Below, in pieces: positions 51,963 to 57,575 of a stretch of DNA of 57,575 nt. A model generated the notes under the pieces. That model had not been told where the DNA came from, searched no databases, and worked only from the letters and a program-made list of their open reading frames with translations. Each line of letters starts with the position of its first letter. The first letter of the stretch is position 1. Origin of the DNA: Caulobacteraceae bacterium (GTDB lineage Bacteria; Pseudomonadota; Alphaproteobacteria; Caulobacterales; Caulobacteraceae); the NCBI GenBank assembly GCA_025450315.1, contig JANWHQ010000162.1:1-57575 (forward strand). Direction: 5' to 3'. Made by a program: the position numbers and the translations under genes.

Positions 51963-54268
51963 CCCGCCGTGGCCTTCTCCACCTTCACGAAGCCGATCTC
52001 GCAGCCGCAGGTCATGGGGATCGGAGGCGCCAGGGGGCCGTCGGCGATGGGGGCGATGCCCGGCCGGCCGACATAGGCGGCGCCGCGGCCGCCCACGGCG
52101 AACTCCGAGGTCAGGCTGGCGACCGCGCGGCCATCGACCTTCATCTCCACCGTCGAGCCGCGCCGTCCCGGCAGGGCGGTGATGGCCACCGCGACCTGGT
52201 GGCGGCCGGCGGGCAGGACGTCGGGGGCCTCGAGCTTGACCAGGTGCTGCAGGTCGCCCGGGTTGTAGATGTAGGTCGGCCGTCCCTGGTCGAGGATCAG
52301 CGCCTGGCCGCCGAAGTGGTCGCCCTGGACCAGCACCGGACCCTGCGCCAGGCCGCCGTCGGCGCCGATCTCGGCGGTGATGGTCCAGCCCGCGCCCACA
52401 GCCGGGAAGGCCTGGGCGGTGTAGCGGGTGTCGCCCGGGTAGTAGGTGAAGCTGGTGCGTCCCGCGATCGGGCTCGGCCTGACGCCCGGGGCCATCCGCG
52501 CCAGGAGATTCGCGTCCAGCGGATAGACGTGGAACTTCCTGGCGGCCTTGTCGAAGCCGGCCTCGAGCTCCGCCAGCTTCTTCGGATACTGGGCCGAGAC
52601 GTCCTTGGACTGCGACCAGTCGGTGTTCAGGTCGTAGAGCGCCCACTTGAAGGTCCTGGGGTCGACCCTGCCCGAGTTGTCCCAGGGCATGTTGCCGGGC
52701 AGGGTCGAGGCGATCCAGCCGTCCTTGTAGTAGGCGCGGTTGCCCAGCAGCTCGAAGTACTGCTCGCGATGCCGGGGCGCGGCGTCGGCGTGATCGAAGG
52801 TGTAGACCATGCTGACCCCGTCCAGCGGCTGCTGGGCCACGCCGTCCACGGTCTTGGGCGGGGTGACGGAGGCGGCCTCGTAGATGGTGGGGGCCACGTC
52901 GATCACGTGGGTGAACTGGGTGCGGATCTGGCCGACCTGGGTGATGCGCCTCGGCCAGCTGATCACCATGCCGTCGCGCAGTCCGCCGAGATGCGAGGCC
53001 ACGCGCTTGCCCCACTGGAAGGGCGCGTTGGTGGCCCAGCCCCAGGCGGCGGGATAGTTGGCGAAGGCCTCAGGTCCGCCGTGCTTGTCGATGTCGCGCG
53101 CCAGCTCCGCGTCGGTGGACTCGGCCCCGGCGATCACCCTGAGCTCCTGGTTGGAGCCGACCCGGTCCTCGAGCGTGCCGCCATTGTCGCCCTGGATGAA
53201 GATCACCAGGGTGTTGTCGAGCTCGCCCTCGGCCTTCAGCTCGCCGATCACCCGCCCGATCTGCAGGTCGAAATAGGCCAGCTGGGCGGCGGCCACCTCC
53301 ATCATCCGCGCGTAGACGTGCTTCATCTCGGGCGTGAGGCTGTCCCAGGCCGGCAGCTCGGGCGGGCGCGGGGTCAGGACGGTGTTGGCCGGGACGATCC
53401 CGGCGGCCTTCTGACGCTCGAGCGTCTCCTCGCGCATCCGGTCCCAGCCCTGGTCGAACCTGCCCCTGAACCGCTCGATCCAGTCGCGCGGCGCCATGTG
53501 CGGCGAGTGGGTGGCGCCGGAGGCGTAGTAGGCGAAGAACGGATGGTCGGGCCGGACCGTGTGCTGGATCCGCAGCCAGTGGATCAGGTGGTCGCTGAGA
53601 TCGCGGTCGAGGATGTAGCCCGGCTGGTCGGGCGGTCGCACCGGGTTGCGGTTCTCGATCAGGTCGGGATGGAATTGGTCGGCGAAGGGGGCGTTGAAGC
53701 CGTAGAAGTAGTCGAAGCCCATGCCGTTGGGCCAATGGTCGTAGGGGCCCATCGGGCCGTTCTCCCAGACCGGCGTGTTGTGGTTCTTGCCGAAGAAGGC
53801 GGTGTCGTAGCCGTTGTCGCGCAGCACCCGCCCGATGGTGGCCGCGCTCTTGGGGATCACCGAGGTGTAGCCCTCCTGGTCGGAGGAGACGTCGGCGATC
53901 GATCCGGATCCCACCGCGTGGTGGTTGCGGCCGGTGAGCAGGGCCGCCCGCGTCGGGGAGCACATGGCCACGGTGTGGAAGGCGGTATAGCGCAGCCCCG
54001 CCGCCGCCAGGGCGTCGAAGGTGGGCGTGGGCACCGGCCCGCCGAAGGTCGAGGAGGCGCCGAAGCCGACGTCGTCGGTCATCACCAGCAGCACGTTGGG
54101 CGCGCCGGCGTGGGCCTGGGGCGCGGCCGGATAGAAGTTCCAATGGCGCGTTTGGGGCGCGGGGGCCTGCGCCGCCGCGGCGGAGGCGAGGGCCTGGGCC
54201 ATCATGGCGGCCAGGGCCGCGGCCGAGGCCGAGCTTCTCAGGCGCGCGATGCCGGATTCATGGCGCAT
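51959..54268 (-). CDS. Arylsulfatase
   Basis: Exported sulfatase of 769 residues. A signal-like N-terminus (ASAAALAAMMAQALASAAAAQA) precedes NVLLVMTDDVGFG (metal Asp pair, 65-66) and the sulfatase signature CSPTRAALLTGR, where Cys103 is oxidised to formylglycine. FIQGDNGG (metal) and a C-terminal jellyroll-like region follow. Long like the AtsD-type group. Start ATG at 54268 overlaps the FGE gene by 31 bases, so the two are co-translated. The substrate is unknown; hydrolysis of sulfate esters for sulfur or carbon is expected. Confidence 0.94.
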   Translation of the reverse strand: MRHESGIARLRSSASAAALAAMMAQALASAAAAQAPAPQTRHWNFYPAAPQAHAGAPNVLLVMTDDVGFGASSTFGGPVPTPTFDALAAAGLRYTAFHTVAMCSPTRAALLTGRNHHAVGSGSIADVSSDQEGYTSVIPKSAATIGRVLRDNGYDTAFFGKNHNTPVWENGPMGPYDHWPNGMGFDYFYGFNAPFADQFHPDLIENRNPVRPPDQPGYILDRDLSDHLIHWLRIQHTVRPDHPFFAYYASGATHSPHMAPRDWIERFRGRFDQGWDRMREETLERQKAAGIVPANTVLTPRPPELPAWDSLTPEMKHVYARMMEVAAAQLAYFDLQIGRVIGELKAEGELDNTLVIFIQGDNGGTLEDRVGSNQELRVIAGAESTDAELARDIDKHGGPEAFANYPAAWGWATNAPFQWGKRVASHLGGLRDGMVISWPRRITQVGQIRTQFTHVIDVAPTIYEAASVTPPKTVDGVAQQPLDGVSMVYTFDHADAAPRHREQYFELLGNRAYYKDGWIASTLPGNMPWDNSGRVDPRTFKWALYDLNTDWSQSKDVSAQYPKKLAELEAGFDKAARKFHVYPLDANLLARMAPGVRPSPIAGRTSFTYYPGDTRYTAQAFPAVGAGWTITAEIGADGGLAQGPVLVQGDHFGGQALILDQGRPTYIYNPGDLQHLVKLEAPDVLPAGRHQVAVAITALPGRRGSTVEMKVDGRAVASLTSEFAVGGRGAAYVGRPGIAPIADGPLAPPIPMTCGCEIGFVKVEKATAG

Positions 54269-55239
54269 GGCGGTTCCTCCTCGGGATTGACCTCGAACGA
54301 CCGCGCGCAGCGGAAGCCGATGTGCGAGGTCGAGCTGTCGATGGTCTGGGGGTGGCGCGCTGCCGGGCGGTAGCGCCGACAGTAGCTCTCGGCGCAGAGA
54401 TGCGAGCCGCCCTTCAGCACCTTGCGCCCGAAGCCGCCGCCCGGATCCGACGGATCGCGGCTGGACTCCTCGGAGCCTCCGCGCGGGTTCTTGGGGACGC
54501 AGCAGGGCTTGTCGGAACGCGGGCCCGGCCGGGCGTACCAGTCGCTGGTCCACTCCCAGACGTTGCCGATCATGTCGAGGAGGCCAAAGCCGTTCGTCGG
54601 AAAGGCGCCGACCGGGGACGTGCGGAAACCGCCCGCGCCCTTGAGGCTCCGATCCGGGAAGCGGCCCAGCCAGTAGTTGGCCATCCGGCGCCCGCCGGGC
54701 GCCAGCTCCTCGCCCCAGGCATAGGCCGCGCCGTCCAGGCCGCCGCGCGCGGCGCACTCCCATTCCGCCTCGGTGGGCAGCCGCTTGCCGGCCCAGAGCG
54801 CATAGGCCTCGGCATCCTCATAGGCGACGTGCACCACGGGGTGGCGCTCCAGGCCCGCGATGTCGCTGTCCGGTCCCAGCGGCCGCCGCCAGCAGGCCCC
54901 GGGGAGATAGCGCCACCACTGGAAGGGGTCGGCCGTCGTCACCGGCCGGCCGGGCGGGACGAACACGGCCGAGCCGGGATGCAGCAGGTCCGGGTCCGCG
55001 TCCGGATAGGCGGCCGGATCGATCGGACGCTCGGCCAGGGTCCGGTATCCGGTTTCGGTGACGAATGCGGCGAAGTCGGCGTTGGTGACCGGCGCCGCGT
55101 CGATCAGGAAGGAGTCCACCGTCACCGGGCGGGCCGGCGCCTCCTCCGGATAATGATGGTCCGAGCCCATCCAGAAGGTTGCGGCCGGGATCGTCGTCAT
55201 CCCGGCCGCACAGGCGCGCCGCGCGTCTGCGGGCTTCAC
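54238..55239 (-). CDS. Formylglycine-generating enzyme (sulfatase modifying factor)
   Basis: Protein of 333 residues of the FGE-sulfatase family, activating the adjacent sulfatase by converting its Cys to formylglycine. It carries FWMGSDHHYPEEAP, RLPTEAEWECAARGG, GNVWEWTSDW and the catalytic pair in GGSHLCAESYCRRYRPAAR (Cys282, Cys287). The GTG at 55239 is chosen because GGGGAGG lies 8 bases upstream; the ATG at 55200 has none. FGE has no signal peptide, so it would act before export. Ends inside the sulfatase start. Confidence 0.94.
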   Translation of the reverse strand: MKPADARRACAAGMTTIPAATFWMGSDHHYPEEAPARPVTVDSFLIDAAPVTNADFAAFVTETGYRTLAERPIDPAAYPDADPDLLHPGSAVFVPPGRPVTTADPFQWWRYLPGACWRRPLGPDSDIAGLERHPVVHVAYEDAEAYALWAGKRLPTEAEWECAARGGLDGAAYAWGEELAPGGRRMANYWLGRFPDRSLKGAGGFRTSPVGAFPTNGFGLLDMIGNVWEWTSDWYARPGPRSDKPCCVPKNPRGGSEESSRDPSDPGGGFGRKVLKGGSHLCAESYCRRYRPAARHPQTIDSSTSHIGFRCARSFEVNPEEEPPCAMNPASRA

Positions 55240-55314
55240 TTGGCGGTCCTCCCCATGCCCGCGGCTCGCCAAGCCTGGCCGCGGACCTTGCCAAGCGGAA
55301 TGGCCCGTCCGCCG

Positions 55315-55343
55315 TTGACAAGCAACGGAGCGACCGCCTATCG
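55315..55343 (+). promoter_or_regulatory. Probable promoter of the LysR gene
   Basis: TTGACA (55315-55320), 17 bases, CTATCG (55338-55343; weak -10). It points to the LysR gene and abuts the palindromic operator candidate. Confidence 0.4.
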
Positions 55344-55348
55344 CCACT

Positions 55349-55366
55349 GATAAGCTAGAGCTTATC
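55349..55366. promoter_or_regulatory. Palindromic operator candidate for the LysR regulator
   Basis: GATAAGCT-AG-AGCTTATC, perfect 8-bp arms, between the divergent FGE-sulfatase and LysR genes and 24 bases before the LysR GTG. It fits the palindromic T-N11-A-type sites bound by LysR proteins and its position suggests autoregulation and control of the sulfatase unit. Confidence 0.6.
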
Positions 55367-55390
55367 GCTTGGCCGGCCGGGGGGCGCTGG

Positions 55391-57575
<2,185 letters not shown>

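Noticed and set aside
51333..53015. Long Arg/Gly-rich minus-strand frame overlapping the YkgJ and sulfatase genes
   Set aside because: Shadow of the sulfatase frame with typical GC-rich composition and no domain.

Overview
The window is a GC-rich stretch of alphaproteobacterial chromosome, most likely Caulobacterales (Phenylobacterium or Caulobacter-like; inference). Pointers are two TonB-dependent receptors, dense 1-4 bp ATGA/GTGA/TGATG gene overlaps, frequent GTG/TTG starts, a typical alphaproteobacterial dispersed palindrome, and ordinary housekeeping genes (malate synthase, moa genes, thiC with a TPP riboswitch). No insertion sequence, phage gene, CRISPR array, rRNA or intact integrase was seen.

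Layout. 1-2.4 kb: agmatine-to-putrescine operon (aguA, aguB, a GNAT). 2.5-5.3 kb: a TonB receptor whose upstream region carries degenerate 11-bp Pho-box-like repeats. 5.3-7.8 kb: a GT4 glycosyltransferase and a divergent two-HKD phospholipase D-like enzyme. 7.9-11.3 kb: an LptF/LptG-family pair followed by a large GNAT-fold acyltransferase-like gene. 11.4-13.6 kb: LemA and two TPM proteins. 13.6-15.2 kb: malate synthase A. 15.2-19.6 kb: a cytochrome b/molybdopterin oxidoreductase pair, then moaA-moaD-moaE-moaB-moaC for its cofactor. 19.6-21.7 kb: a ferredoxin-reductase-type flavoprotein and a methyltransferase. 21.8-35.2 kb: a surface-polysaccharide locus with UDP-GlcNAc 2-epimerase, several glycosyltransferases, a capsule-synthesis protein, two tandem 2-oxoglutarate dioxygenase paralogues, a TPR-GSCFA protein and a fucosyltransferase-like protein.

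35.2-39.3 kb holds tRNA-Val(GAC), a siderophore receptor with its PiuC-type hydroxylase, a single-domain ModE-like regulator and tRNA-Ser(CGA). A decayed second copy of the tRNA-Ser 3' end lies 3.3 kb downstream, bracketing an orphan FtsX/MacB-type permease, which suggests an old integration scar. 42.9-50.6 kb: DUF1259 and beta-propeller proteins, an AI-2E-family transporter, a P-type ATPase, a universal stress protein and a lipoprotein; FNR/FixK-like boxes sit in two of the divergent promoter regions, suggesting low-oxygen control. 50.7-55.2 kb: two small proteins, a YkgJ-type cysteine-cluster protein, and an arylsulfatase with its formylglycine-generating enzyme, divergent from a LysR regulator across a palindromic operator candidate. 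The window ends in riboswitch-controlled thiC, cut by the edge.

The best candidates for undescribed biology are the LptFG-like/GNAT trio (possible export and acylation of a non-LPS lipid), the 2OG-dioxygenase plus GSCFA tailoring set in the glycan locus, the phased 11-bp array before the first receptor, and the tRNA-Ser scar. All functions come from reading motifs; no database search was run.
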